A DNA stretch of 64,000 nucleotides, taken from assembly GCA_944324825.1 (NCBI GenBank), contig CALUXU010000004.1:119854-183853 (forward strand), given 5' to 3'. The DNA is from Candidatus Gastranaerophilales bacterium (GTDB taxonomy: Bacteria; Cyanobacteriota; Vampirovibrionia; Gastranaerophilales; Gastranaerophilaceae). How positions within the stretch are numbered: position 1 is the first letter of the stretch; every line of letters begins with the position of its first letter. The position numbers were made by a program, and so were the translations under genes. The notes under the pieces were generated by a model. That model saw nothing but the letters and a program-made list of their open reading frames with translations. It was not told the origin of the DNA and searched no databases. Below are positions 7,997 to 16,767 of the stretch, in pieces.

Positions 7997-8028
7997 TGAC
8001 AAAAAAATATTATTTCCTGCATTATATA
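7997..8028 (+). promoter_or_regulatory. Shared-type promoter of the nucleotidase gene (variant)
   Basis: TGACAA (7997-8002) in an A-rich run, a 20-nt spacer, TATATA (8023-8028). It has the same layout as the TAGCAA promoters found elsewhere in the window, with two bases changed in the upstream box. Confidence 0.5.
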
Positions 8029-8040
8029 AGCAGGTGTAGT

Positions 8041-9621
8041 ATGATTATAAATAATTTCTCCAACAATATTAGATTTCGTGCAGCGGCACAAACTGCAGCA
8101 AGCAGACAAGCTCAAAAGCCTCAGGGAAATGAGCAGTCAAAAACTGCAACTACAACCTTTAATATCGGCTATATCAATGATTTTCACGGTCAGTTAACCA
8201 AAATGGAGAGAACCATATTACCTCTTCAAACTTGCGATATACGTTTGTCAGGCGGTGACAACTTTTTGGGGGATGAAAAAAATATTAACCTGAATAGAGG
8301 TGTTGCTAAATATATGAACCTTGCAAACATTAATGCTTCACCTGTCGGAAACCATGAATTAGATATGGATCAAAAAACATTCATGAATCTGACTAAAGAT
8401 TTGAAAACAAAACTTGTTGATGTCAACTACCGTCAAGTTATACCGGATCCTAAAGAAGCCGAAAGATTATATAGAGAAACAAACAAAGCCCCGATTAACG
8501 ACAGATTTATTAATTCAATCGTGACTGAAATCAAGGGTAAAAAAGTCGGTATAATAGGTGTTTCGCCTATTGATATGAATGACAGATATACCCACGCAGA
8601 CTATTATGACGACTGTCAGGTTGATAACCTTGAAGATACTATAAAAGGTGTTCAAGAAGAACAAAAGAAGATGGAGAAAGAAGGAATAAAACACGTTATT
8701 CTTCTCTCACATATGGGCTATAAAAATGACCAAATTGCCGCCAAAAACTTATCAGGAGTAGATATAATAATTGGCGGTCACTCACATAACCTTGTAAAAG
8801 ATGTAACCCCGGGCGAGAATCTTTTGACATCAAAATCCGGAGAACCGGTTGTAATAACTAACGGCGGTAAAGACGGAGATCATTTTGGGATATTGAATGT
8901 CGAATTTGATGATAACGGAGTAATCAAATCCGTTCAAAATAATATCATTCCGACGAAAAAATACGGAAGAAATTTAATCTATCAAACACTATTAGAATCC
9001 GACATGTCAAATAATGAAGAAGTAGGATACATAGCCTCTGTTCTGCCTGAGCCGGAAAATAAATTAACTCAGGAAAACCCACAGGCAAACTTTATTGCAG
9101 ATGCAATGAAAAATGAACTGGGAGTAGAAATTGCATTCTTAAATTCTGCAAACCTGCGCTCAACATTTGAACCCGGAACATTTACAACTCTTGATGCAAA
9201 AATGATTTCACCATTCCACAACCAAATGGTTATCGCAAACGTAACAGAAAAAGATTTGGTTGATGCATTCAAATTTACAGCAAAAACATTAGTAAATTCA
9301 AGACCGGGTTTATTTGCAGTATCAGGAGTGAAATATACTGTCAGAAAATCAGACGGAGAACTTCTTTCTATGACAAAAGTTGATAACGACGGTAAAGAAA
9401 CCCCTATTAATATCACAAATCCAAGTACAACCAAAACTTATCGTATCGCCGCCGATTCATTCGTAATGAGAGGCGGGGACAAAGTTTCATCCCTAAACTA
9501 TGTCGGCAGAGAGGAAAAAGTTTTTGAATTCGATAAAGACAAACTCGTATGCGACTATATTAAACACCAAAACAAGCCGATTGTTATAAATCAAACCGGC
9601 AGAGTTAACATAGTCGATTAA
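8041..9621 (+). CDS. 5'-nucleotidase/UshA-like metallophosphoesterase without signal peptide
   Basis: 526 residues. A calcineurin-like metallophosphatase domain (about 43-330) has the metal motifs INDFHG, SGGDN, GNHELD, LLSHMG and GGHSH. It is followed by a 5'-nucleotidase C-terminal domain (about 340-520; NLRSTFEPG, FAVSGVKY). Such enzymes hydrolyse nucleotides or other phosphomonoesters and are normally exported. Here the N-terminus (MIINNFSNNIRFRAAAQ) is not a Sec signal but a polar stretch with the F-x-A type tag seen in other proteins of this window. Either it acts in the cytoplasm or it leaves by another route. Confidence 0.88.
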   Translation: MIINNFSNNIRFRAAAQTAASRQAQKPQGNEQSKTATTTFNIGYINDFHGQLTKMERTILPLQTCDIRLSGGDNFLGDEKNINLNRGVAKYMNLANINASPVGNHELDMDQKTFMNLTKDLKTKLVDVNYRQVIPDPKEAERLYRETNKAPINDRFINSIVTEIKGKKVGIIGVSPIDMNDRYTHADYYDDCQVDNLEDTIKGVQEEQKKMEKEGIKHVILLSHMGYKNDQIAAKNLSGVDIIIGGHSHNLVKDVTPGENLLTSKSGEPVVITNGGKDGDHFGILNVEFDDNGVIKSVQNNIIPTKKYGRNLIYQTLLESDMSNNEEVGYIASVLPEPENKLTQENPQANFIADAMKNELGVEIAFLNSANLRSTFEPGTFTTLDAKMISPFHNQMVIANVTEKDLVDAFKFTAKTLVNSRPGLFAVSGVKYTVRKSDGELLSMTKVDNDGKETPINITNPSTTKTYRIAADSFVMRGGDKVSSLNYVGREEKVFEFDKDKLVCDYIKHQNKPIVINQTGRVNIVD

Positions 9622-9650
9622 AAAAGAATAATATTGTGGGAAATTATTTT

Positions 9651-9680
9651 GAGTAACTTATAAACAGTTACTCTTTTTTT
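9651..9680 (+). terminator. Terminator of the nucleotidase gene
   Basis: GAGTAAC (9651-9657), 9-nt loop, GTTACTC (9667-9673), then seven T. Confidence 0.92.
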
Positions 9681-9772
9681 ACAGAATATGTTTACACAAA
9701 GAAAAAGACTACCGAAGTAGTCATCAATATGTGTTATAGGGAAAAATTATATAGAAATCTTATTTTTATTCT

Positions 9773-10687
9773 CTAAGAGAATAATTTAAACGTCTTTTCA
9801 ATATTATCGTTTCTGACTTGTTTCAAAGAATCCATTTCTGTTTTGATAGCGTTTCTTTCTGTTTCTGTTTGAGAAAGAAGTGTATCATATTGAGTATCTT
9901 TTCTGTTTATTCTTGAGGTTTCAGCTTCATATTTAGCTTCAGCTTTTTTCAATATTTTTTCATCCGCAACCTCTTGCAGCATACTATCTGTGGAAACTGC
10001 GACCTCCATCCAAGCACCTTTGCCATCATCGCCCGCTTCCGCATCGTATTTATGTAAAAGAATTTCTCCATTAGCTAACATATTTGTTAACCATTCGTAG
10101 TCATCACCATAATTTGCGGTATCAAAAACTTTAACACCGTTTGCACCGCTTTCTGTTAACGCTGCATATAAATTTACATAGTACGAAAATTCTTCAACAT
10201 CACAATCCGCCTCAGCTTTCCCAAGATATTGTTCTGCGAATTTTTCACCCATGTATTTCTTTTGATATTCTTCTCTATTGTTATCGTCAATTGTAACGTT
10301 ATATTTCGTTTTTAAATCAGCATCTGATACAGCTGCCCAATTTTCATTAGCATCATACGCATTTTTCATTGTTTGATTTGCGACATAAAATTTTCCGGCA
10401 TCATCACCGTTCAAAATTTCAAGGGCGTAAGGAATTTGAACCCCCTTATTATACCCACCAAACATTGTATTAAATGTTGCATCTTTATATGAAACCGTAC
10501 CATTTGTTTCGACATATTTGAACTGAACTTTTTTAGCATCTAATGCAGCCATATACTCGTTATAAACCTTATCTGACTCATTAGACAACTGGAGTTTCTG
10601 AGCTTGAATTCTTTGAGCTTGATACTCTATGCGGTGCTGTCTGGATGTTAATTGCAGCAAACGTACTTGTGTAGCAGCTAAACCCAT
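9773..10687 (-). CDS. Coiled-coil protein, axial/flagellar-like architecture
   Basis: 304 residues with long helices at both ends and a polar, Ala/Asp/Tyr-rich middle. The N-terminal helix carries LQLTSRQHRIEYQAQRIQAQ. The C-terminal helix carries RKDTQYDTLLSQTETER and ends NIEKTFKLFS. Helix at each end with a variable centre resembles flagellar axial proteins (flagellin, hook-associated) or secretion filament proteins, but no family motif is certain. A strong ribosome binding site (AAGGAG) precedes the ATG. No signal peptide. It stands alone; the upstream 220 nt are AT-rich and contain a GTATATAC palindrome. Confidence 0.6.
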   Translation of the reverse strand: MGLAATQVRLLQLTSRQHRIEYQAQRIQAQKLQLSNESDKVYNEYMAALDAKKVQFKYVETNGTVSYKDATFNTMFGGYNKGVQIPYALEILNGDDAGKFYVANQTMKNAYDANENWAAVSDADLKTKYNVTIDDNNREEYQKKYMGEKFAEQYLGKAEADCDVEEFSYYVNLYAALTESGANGVKVFDTANYGDDYEWLTNMLANGEILLHKYDAEAGDDGKGAWMEVAVSTDSMLQEVADEKILKKAEAKYEAETSRINRKDTQYDTLLSQTETERNAIKTEMDSLKQVRNDNIEKTFKLFS

Positions 10688-10910
10688 TTTTACTCCTTTT
10701 TCTAGTTCCTTATATGAGATTTAACGGCACATTTCTTTATTTCTTTAGAAATTATTAACATATTGTTACATTATTAATTTTTGTAACAATTTATACAATT
10801 TGCTGGTATATATTAATTAAAAATTGTATAATCAGTATATACACAATACAATATAAAAATCCAACTATCACTATCTTTTTAAACCAAGTATGATTATTTA
10901 ATCATACTTT

Positions 10911-11534
10911 TTATTTTGCGCAATATTTTTTTATCGGACAGATATCACATTTAGGGTTAATAGGTTTACACACGTTTTGTCCGTGGGTAACCATCAGAGT
11001 ATTTATATCAAGCCAGTATTTTTGCGGAAGCTTTTCTCTTAATGCAAATTCTGTTTCTTCTGGAGTTTTGGTTTTTACATAGCCAAGCCGGTTGAAAATT
11101 CTGTGAACATGAACATCAACGCATATTGCCGGTATCCCGAAGCCTTTTGCAAGTACGAGATTTGCGGTTTTTCTGCCGACCCCGTTGAATTTTATCAAAT
11201 CTTCTATTGTATCAGGGACTTTACCACCCAATTTTTCAACAATTTCTTTTGATAATTCAATAATTTGTTTTGCTTTATTCTTATAAAATCCGACAGGATA
11301 AATCGCGTTTTCTAAATCTTCAACATTAACTTTCATCATATCTTCGGGTGTTTTCGCCAGTTCAAGCATTCTTAATGTCGCTGGGTAAGTTGTTTTATCG
11401 TTTGTTCTAAGACTCAAAATACACCCGATTAGTACAAGATAAGGGTTATGAAAGGTTTCCATTAATTGTACAAAATCACTTCTCGGCTGTTCGGCCTGCT
11501 GAAGAATCTCAACAACTTTATCGATATCAATCAT
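10911..11534 (-). CDS. nth: Endonuclease III (DNA glycosylase/AP lyase)
   Basis: 207 residues. It removes oxidised pyrimidines and cleaves abasic sites. The helix-hairpin-helix with catalytic lysine (NGVGRKTANLVLAKGFG), the catalytic aspartate (CVDVHVHRI) and the C-terminal [4Fe-4S] cysteines (CKPINPKCDICPIKKYC) are all present. The ATG overlaps the lpxK stop as ATGA, so translation is coupled to lpxK. Confidence 0.95.
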   Translation of the reverse strand: MIDIDKVVEILQQAEQPRSDFVQLMETFHNPYLVLIGCILSLRTNDKTTYPATLRMLELAKTPEDMMKVNVEDLENAIYPVGFYKNKAKQIIELSKEIVEKLGGKVPDTIEDLIKFNGVGRKTANLVLAKGFGIPAICVDVHVHRIFNRLGYVKTKTPEETEFALREKLPQKYWLDINTLMVTHGQNVCKPINPKCDICPIKKYCAK

Positions 11535-12574
11535 TTTGCTAATAACCCTTCAACATCAATGATATGTTTAAGCTTAAGAGCAAAAATATTATCCCTGTCA
11601 AATTTGGCTAGTTTTACGGCATCTTTTTCCGTTGTTATAATGTTTCCTTTGATTTTTGCAATATCAGATTTTACGTATCTGTGATGGTCATCAAACGTAA
11701 CCTTATCAAGAATCTCGTAATCATTTTCTAAAAATCTGTAAAACTGTGACGGTTGTCCGATGGCGCACATTGCAGTAACAGCTTCTCCGGAAACAAGATT
11801 ATCACCTGTTTTTATATTATAAACATAATCAGGGAACGTATAACAGACAAATGCTTCGCACTTGAATTTTTTACCCATAATTTTGGCAAGTTTTTCCGCT
11901 CTTGCATTATCTTTTGATTTGTTTACAACAACCAGTTTATCTATTCTATCAAACGCTTCCGGACCTTCTCTGAGCGGACCTGCAGGTAAAAGTTTTTCGT
12001 TTCCGAAGCCCATTTCTGAATCAACGAGTAATAGGTTCAAATCACGATGCAGCCTTCTGTATTGGAACCCGTCATCAAGAATAATCTTTTTAACACCAAG
12101 TTTTTCAACGGCATATTTGGCAGCTTTAACACGGTCTTTACAGGTTATAACAGCGCACATATTAAGATTTACAGCAAGCATATAAGCTTCATCGCCTGCC
12201 ATATCCGCATTATAAAAAAGATTGATACCGTCGGATATAACGTTTACTTTTTTATTTGACAGTTTACCACCGTAACCTCTGGATATAACTGCAACCTTCT
12301 CTCCCTTATCTACATAGTATGATGCAATTGCTTGCACCACAGGAGTTTTTCCGACGCCGCCGGTAGTTAAATTCCCAACAGATATAACATCTGCATCAAC
12401 TTTTATTTCCTTTAATCTTCCGTTATCATATAATTTGTTGCGGAATTTGGTGACAAGCCCGTAAAAAAGCGAAAAGAATTCAAGCAAATCAAGCAAAAAA
12501 CCTTCTGCACTCTTATCATAATGTAATTTTGTTATACGGGATTTTAAGTTCAAAACAGTATACCCTAATTCCAT
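11531..12574 (-). CDS. lpxK: Tetraacyldisaccharide 4'-kinase
   Basis: Phosphorylates the 4' position of the lipid A disaccharide at the inner membrane. The Walker A motif VGNLTTGGVGKTPVVQ and the LDDGFQYRRLHRDLNLLLVD segment are typical. The frame is open up to 12616, but that extension runs into the fabI terminator. I therefore choose the ATG at 12572-12574 (MELGYTVLNLK; 347 aa), matching family length. It forms a two-gene operon with nth (4-nt overlap), an unusual pairing. Together with waaA it supports a diderm envelope. Confidence 0.93.
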   Translation of the reverse strand: MELGYTVLNLKSRITKLHYDKSAEGFLLDLLEFFSLFYGLVTKFRNKLYDNGRLKEIKVDADVISVGNLTTGGVGKTPVVQAIASYYVDKGEKVAVISRGYGGKLSNKKVNVISDGINLFYNADMAGDEAYMLAVNLNMCAVITCKDRVKAAKYAVEKLGVKKIILDDGFQYRRLHRDLNLLLVDSEMGFGNEKLLPAGPLREGPEAFDRIDKLVVVNKSKDNARAEKLAKIMGKKFKCEAFVCYTFPDYVYNIKTGDNLVSGEAVTAMCAIGQPSQFYRFLENDYEILDKVTFDDHHRYVKSDIAKIKGNIITTEKDAVKLAKFDRDNIFALKLKHIIDVEGLLAK

Positions 12575-12595
12575 TGATACTTCACATATAATAGC

Positions 12596-12624
12596 AAAAA
12601 AAGGACCGCTTATCAAGCGGTCCT
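12596..12624 (-). terminator. Terminator of fabI
   Basis: On the minus strand AAGGACCGCTT, loop GAT, AAGCGGTCCTT, followed by a T run (plus-strand A at 12596-12602). Confidence 0.92.
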
Positions 12625-12642
12625 TTTGATTGGTTATAAAAT

Positions 12643-13452
12643 CTATAATTCCAAATTATTGGAAATAATTTCCATTTCTTTAGCTGATGCATAAGCAGAG
12701 TAGCAGCCGCAGTCACAGTAGATAACTTCGCCTGTTGTACCTGATGATAAATCAGATGCAAGGTACAAACCTGCTTTACCAACATCTTCAAGAGAAACAT
12801 TTCTACCCAAAGGTGATCTTGCAACTGCTGCTTTAAGCATTTTCGAGAAGCCTGAAATACCCATTGAAGCTAATGTTTTAACAGGGCCAGAAGATAAGCA
12901 GTTAACTCTGATACCTTTAGGACCTAAATCAACAGCCAGGAATCTCATTGCTGATTCTAATGCAGCTTTGGCAACACCCATTACGTTATAACTTGGAACG
13001 GATTTAACAGATCCAAGGTAAGTAAGAGCTAATATGGAAGAACCTTCGTTCATAATAGGTTCAGCATAACGTGCAACTGTTACAAGTGAGTATGCGCTGA
13101 CACCTAAAGCTGTATTCCAGGCATCATAAGTTGTATCAACAAATCTGCCCATTAAAGCCTCTTTTGGTGCAAAAGCAACAGCGTGAACTACAAAATCAAG
13201 TTTGCCGTATACTTTTTCACATTCTGCAAAAACTGCTTTTACTTCCTCTTCTTTAGTAACATCGCAGCTCATAATGATTTTAGCATCCATACCTTCTGCA
13301 ATAGGTTTAACTCTTTTTTCCATCGCTTCGCCGGCATAAGTGAAAGCGATTTCTGCACCTGCATCGTGTAATTGTTTTGCTATTGCATAAGCTATACCGT
13401 GAGTATTAGAAACCCCAAATATAACCCCTTTTTTACCTTTCATTAAATCCAT
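12643..13452 (-). CDS. fabI: Enoyl-[acyl-carrier-protein] reductase (NADH)
   Basis: 269 residues, SDR fold. It reduces trans-2-enoyl-ACP in the last step of fatty acid elongation. The cofactor loop GVSNTHGIAYAIA, the FabI-specific YAGEAMEKRV segment and the catalytic SYNVMGVAKAALE (Tyr-x6-Lys) are present, as is LSSGPVKTLASMGI over the substrate pocket. Start supported by a GAGGG ribosome binding site. Monocistronic with its own terminator. Confidence 0.95.
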   Translation of the reverse strand: MDLMKGKKGVIFGVSNTHGIAYAIAKQLHDAGAEIAFTYAGEAMEKRVKPIAEGMDAKIIMSCDVTKEEEVKAVFAECEKVYGKLDFVVHAVAFAPKEALMGRFVDTTYDAWNTALGVSAYSLVTVARYAEPIMNEGSSILALTYLGSVKSVPSYNVMGVAKAALESAMRFLAVDLGPKGIRVNCLSSGPVKTLASMGISGFSKMLKAAVARSPLGRNVSLEDVGKAGLYLASDLSSGTTGEVIYCDCGCYSAYASAKEMEIISNNLEL

Positions 13453-13546
13453 ATTAATTGTCCCTCTCTACTAAATTTAATAAACTTATACTAGCAAAAA
13501 CAGATAGATTTAGCAAGAATATTATAAAATGTAACCATAGACATTA

Positions 13547-13555
13547 TGCTATAAT
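13547..13555 (+). promoter_or_regulatory. Extended -10 promoter of the small-peptide gene
   Basis: TGC-TATAAT, a consensus extended -10 element, about 84 nt upstream of the ATG at 13639. It implies a leader of about 77 nt. Confidence 0.65.
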
Positions 13556-13560
13556 TTAAC

Positions 13561-13638
13561 CGTAGGTTTGACCAGCCTCCTTAACTCACACAACAAACTT
13601 TACTGTAAAAAGGTGTTATGGAAAGGAGGTGATGCATA
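13561..13638 (+). promoter_or_regulatory. Leader with sequestered Shine-Dalgarno
   Basis: The leader contains CCTCCTT (about 13576-13582), perfectly complementary to AAGGAGG in the exceptionally strong ribosome binding site AAAGGAGGTGAT (13622-13633). Folding would hide the site until the 5' part is removed or opened. This is an arrangement known from type I toxin mRNAs. Confidence 0.55.
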
Positions 13639-13722
13639 ATGATAGAGCTGATTAGTAACAAAATAAAATGTGCCCTAGTGGTAATAGGACACATTTTACT
13701 AATTTTAGCATCTATATTGTAG
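13639..13722 (+). CDS. 27-residue hydrophobic peptide, type I toxin-like
   Basis: The ORF starts MIELISNKIK and continues into one hydrophobic segment of about 17 residues (starting CALVVIGHI) that could span a membrane. The start codon follows a near-perfect anti-16S complement AAAGGAGGTGAT at good spacing. An extended -10 promoter lies upstream and a GGGTATC/GATACCC hairpin downstream. Small size, single hydrophobic helix, very strong but maskable ribosome binding site and isolated location resemble type I toxin peptides or small membrane regulators. No antisense RNA is proven. Confidence 0.6.
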   Translation: MIELISNKIKCALVVIGHILLILASIL

Positions 13723-13729
13723 GGGCTGT

Positions 13730-13753
13730 AAAAGGGTATCGAGCAGGATACCC
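13730..13753 (-). terminator. Terminator of the tyrS-cysK-cysE operon (possibly bidirectional)
   Basis: GGGTATC (13734-13740), 6-nt loop, GATACCC (13747-13753). On the minus strand it is followed by TTTTA. On the plus strand it may also stop the small-peptide transcript. Confidence 0.65.
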
Positions 13754-13792
13754 TACCCTACTCTTATATTATTTACTATTTACGGTATTTTG

Positions 13793-14452
13793 TCAATTCT
13801 TCTCAGAAGAACGCAATTTTTCCAGCTCTTCTTTCAAATCAAGAACCTCGTATTTCAATCTGTTCAGCTCGCACCTGACAGGATCCGGAATTCTGTTATG
13901 CATTAAAGTTCCGTCTGGTGCAATATATTTTTGGTGAACAACTCGCCCCGGAACACCTACCACTGTCGAATATTCAGGAACATCGTTAACAACAACAGAA
14001 CCTGCACCGATTCTGACGTGGTCACCTATTGTAATGTTCCCGAGAACCTTAGCGCCTGCTCCGATAATTACATTGTTACCAATGGTCGGATGGCGTTTCC
14101 CTGATTCTTTACCTGTTCCGCCTAAGGTGACTTGCTGATAAATCAGAACGTCATCACCTATTATTGCAGTTTCGCCTATTACGACTCCTTCTCCGTGGTC
14201 AATAAAAAATCTGTTCCCGATTGCTGCCCCCGGATGAATTTCGATACCGGTAATTATTCTTGTAAGGTACGAAATAAATCTCGGAATAAAAGGAATATGC
14301 CAGTATCGGAGTTTATGGGCAATTCTGTGCGAAATTAGTGCCTGCAAACCCGGATAACAAAATAAAACCTCCAGGATATTTTTTGCCGCAGGGTCGTTGT
14401 CATAAATAACTTTAATATCTTCTTTTATTTTTTTTATTGCTCTTAATAACAT
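13793..14452 (-). CDS. cysE: Serine O-acetyltransferase
   Basis: 219 residues. It makes O-acetylserine for cysteine synthesis. It has an N-terminal helical part followed by left-handed hexapeptide repeats ([27 protein letters not shown] in pattern, about residues 78-104), including catalytic DHGEG and [14 protein letters not shown]. The C-terminal tail ends in a charged coiled coil. It begins directly after the cysK stop with no gap. With cysK it forms the whole two-step cysteine pathway. Confidence 0.95.
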   Translation of the reverse strand: MLLRAIKKIKEDIKVIYDNDPAAKNILEVLFCYPGLQALISHRIAHKLRYWHIPFIPRFISYLTRIITGIEIHPGAAIGNRFFIDHGEGVVIGETAIIGDDVLIYQQVTLGGTGKESGKRHPTIGNNVIIGAGAKVLGNITIGDHVRIGAGSVVVNDVPEYSTVVGVPGRVVHQKYIAPDGTLMHNRIPDPVRCELNRLKYEVLDLKEELEKLRSSEKN

Positions 14453-15346
14453 CTAATCAAATAACTCCGTAGACAGATATCTTTCACCAAAATCACAAAT
14501 AATTGTGACAATTAATTTATCCGGATATTTTTTTGATAATTCTTTTGCCGCATACAGGTTTGCACCTGAAGATATACCGCCTAATATACCTTTTGTCTTA
14601 GCAAGTTCTTTTGCCTCAACTATCGCACTGTCACCTTTAACTGTCAATACCCCATCCAGTTCACCCGATTTATAAATATCTGTTATAAAATTGGCACCAA
14701 TTCCCTGAATTTTATGCGGTCCGGCAATTCCTTGTGTTATCAGAGGGCTTTCAAAGGGTTCTACGCCGAATACTTTTATCACCGGTTTCAGTTTTGATAA
14801 CCCTTGTTTTATGCCGATTGCTGTACCTCCGGTTCCGATTCCGGCAACAACTATATCAACTTTTCCGTCGGTATCATTGAATATTTCTTTGGATGTTGTT
14901 TCAATATGAGCTTTAGGGTTAGAAAGATTTGAAAACTGCATCGGAATAAACGATTTAGGATATTGTTTTGATAATTCTTCCGCTTTATCAACTGCACCTT
15001 TCATTCCAAGTTCTTTTGGAGTCAGAACAAGTTCTGCTCCATATCCTTTTATCATTTTTTTCCTCTCGTCTGACATATTTTCAGGCATAACGATGATAAT
15101 TTTTAACCCCATAACGGCGCAGCACATTGCAAGACCGATACCGGTATTTCCGCTTGTCGGTTCAATTATTACTGTATCTTTTTCCACCAAACCTTTATCA
15201 ACAGCGTCATTAAGCATATATAATGATGCTCTGTCTTTTACCGAGTTTGACGGATTATAATATTCCAGTTTTAAAAGAATGTTATCGGAATATTTAACCA
15301 GAGGTGTATTTCCGATTAAATCAAGTATGTTATTATAAATTTTCAT
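14453..15346 (-). CDS. cysK: Cysteine synthase (O-acetylserine sulfhydrylase)
   Basis: 297 residues, PLP fold type II. The PLP lysine lies in NPSNSVKDRAS, the substrate loop is EPTSGNTGIGLA, and the phosphate-binding glycine loop is GIGTGGTAIG. It condenses O-acetylserine with sulfide. The ATG overlaps the tyrS stop as TAATG and the stop abuts cysE, so tyrS-cysK-cysE are translationally linked. Confidence 0.95.
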   Translation of the reverse strand: MKIYNNILDLIGNTPLVKYSDNILLKLEYYNPSNSVKDRASLYMLNDAVDKGLVEKDTVIIEPTSGNTGIGLAMCCAVMGLKIIIVMPENMSDERKKMIKGYGAELVLTPKELGMKGAVDKAEELSKQYPKSFIPMQFSNLSNPKAHIETTSKEIFNDTDGKVDIVVAGIGTGGTAIGIKQGLSKLKPVIKVFGVEPFESPLITQGIAGPHKIQGIGANFITDIYKSGELDGVLTVKGDSAIVEAKELAKTKGILGGISSGANLYAAKELSKKYPDKLIVTIICDFGERYLSTELFD

Positions 15347-16566
15347 TATTTAACCAATTTTGCGAATTTTCTCTTGCCGGCCTGTAAAACAGCCTCTGAC
15401 TCAACAGATACGGTGTAATTTATATCAGAAATCTTTTCTCCGTCAAGCTTTACCCCACCGCCCTGTATAAGACGTTTTGCTTCTCCTTTACTTTGCACGA
15501 AGTCAAGTTCAAGAAGAAGTTCAAGAATATTTTTGTCACCGTCAATTTTAACAGACGGAATATCCTGAGGTATTCCCTTGTTGGATACAACATTAATAAA
15601 TTCTTCCTGAGCCTTGTCTGCCGCATCTTTCCCTTTGTATTCAGAGGTTATTGTATGGGCGAGTCTCAGTTTTATATTTCGAGGGTTAACACTTCCTGAT
15701 TCCAGCTGCGATTCAACCTCTTTTAATTCATCAGGAGTTATATCCGTTAACAAGTCAAAATATTTAGGAATAAGAGTATCTGGTATACTCATAAGTTTCC
15801 CAAACATATCGTTTGCAGAATCCGTTAGAGATATACAGTGTTCCGGATAAGTTTTTGACATCTTAACAAGTCCGTCGGTTCCTTCAATCAAAGGTAACAA
15901 CATAACCATCTGAGGGTATTTTTTGCCGTAAGCGGCTTGAATGTCGCGCCCTAAAAGTGTATTGAATCTCTGGTCGGAGCCTCCGAATTCAATATCAGCA
16001 TCAATAGCGACGGAATCGTAGGCCTGCATTAGAGGATAGAAAAATTCATGGATTGAGATTGGTTTTCCTTCTGCATAACGTTTTGCAAAATCATCTCTTG
16101 TCATCATCTGCGCAACAGTAACTTTTCCTGCAAGCTGCAACAGCTCCATAAAGTTTAGTTTGTGCAGCCAGTCAGCGTTGTTTACAACTTCGGCTTTTGA
16201 AACATCAAGAACCATTGACATTTGGTCAAAATAAGATTTTGCGTTTTCTTCAACCTGTTCTTTTGAAAGCGCCGGTCTTGTTTCTGATTTTCCGGAAGGG
16301 TCGCCAATCATGGCAGTTGCACCGCCTACAATTAATACGAGTTTGTGTCCTAATTCCTGAAACTTTCTCAGTTTTCTCATAACAACCGTATGCCCGAGGT
16401 GTAAGTCAGGACGTGTCGGATCCATACCGAGTTTTACTCTTAGCGGTGTATTTGTATCGTGCGCATGCTGCAGTTTAACAGCAAGCTCTTCAATCCCGCC
16501 AGGTAATACTTCCGCATTTTTTGCCAATATTTTTGCTTGTTCAATAAATTCTTGTCTTATTTCCAC
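15346..16566 (-). CDS. tyrS: Tyrosyl-tRNA synthetase
   Basis: 406 residues, class I aminoacyl-tRNA synthetase. The HIGH-type motif is DLHLGHTVV, the KMSKS-type motif is VKMSKT, and an S4 RNA-binding domain is at the C-terminus (KGEAKRLIQGGGVKLDGEKI). The GDPSGKSETRP region places it in the second TyrRS subgroup. The start is a GTG with GAGGG upstream. An extended -10 (TGT-TATAAT, minus strand 16611-16603) drives the operon. No T-box leader is seen. Confidence 0.96.
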   Translation of the reverse strand: MEIRQEFIEQAKILAKNAEVLPGGIEELAVKLQHAHDTNTPLRVKLGMDPTRPDLHLGHTVVMRKLRKFQELGHKLVLIVGGATAMIGDPSGKSETRPALSKEQVEENAKSYFDQMSMVLDVSKAEVVNNADWLHKLNFMELLQLAGKVTVAQMMTRDDFAKRYAEGKPISIHEFFYPLMQAYDSVAIDADIEFGGSDQRFNTLLGRDIQAAYGKKYPQMVMLLPLIEGTDGLVKMSKTYPEHCISLTDSANDMFGKLMSIPDTLIPKYFDLLTDITPDELKEVESQLESGSVNPRNIKLRLAHTITSEYKGKDAADKAQEEFINVVSNKGIPQDIPSVKIDGDKNILELLLELDFVQSKGEAKRLIQGGGVKLDGEKISDINYTVSVESEAVLQAGKRKFAKLVK

Positions 16567-16602
16567 AATATTTCCCTCTTAATAGTTTGTACAGATAGGT
16601 TA

Positions 16603-16611
16603 ATTATAACA
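16603..16611 (-). promoter_or_regulatory. tyrS-cysK-cysE promoter, extended -10
   Basis: On the minus strand TGT-TATAAT (16611-16603), about 36 nt before the GTG start of tyrS. Confidence 0.65.
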
Positions 16612-16755
16612 TAAAGTATAAATGCAATGGGTAGGTGTTGGAATAGTTTAATATAATTTATCTGCCTGAACATTCCAGTATAAAAATGATGCTCTAACTT
16701 GTGATAATATTACAATCTTATACAAAAATTTACAAACAAATAATATTATCTGTTA

Positions 16756-16761
16756 TACAAT
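16756..16761 (+). promoter_or_regulatory. metH -10 box, leaderless geometry
   Basis: TACAAT, exactly 6 nt, then the metH ATG at 16768. No Shine-Dalgarno and no cobalamin riboswitch are visible in the 200-nt intergenic region. Confidence 0.5.
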
Positions 16762-16767
16762 ATATCT

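Noticed and set aside
13492..13516. Two TAGCAA boxes upstream of fabI/small-peptide gene
   Set aside because: No TATNNT box lies 19-20 nt downstream, and the orientation does not serve fabI, so they are not counted in the shared promoter set.
13668..13937. 89-codon plus-strand frame over the cysE 3' end
   Set aside because: It is antisense to cysE and lacks a ribosome binding site. The real short gene here is the 27-residue peptide in another frame.
16567..16767. Possible cobalamin or SAM riboswitch upstream of metH
   Set aside because: No B12 box or SAM-type core is visible, and the -10 box sits 6 nt before the ATG, leaving no leader.
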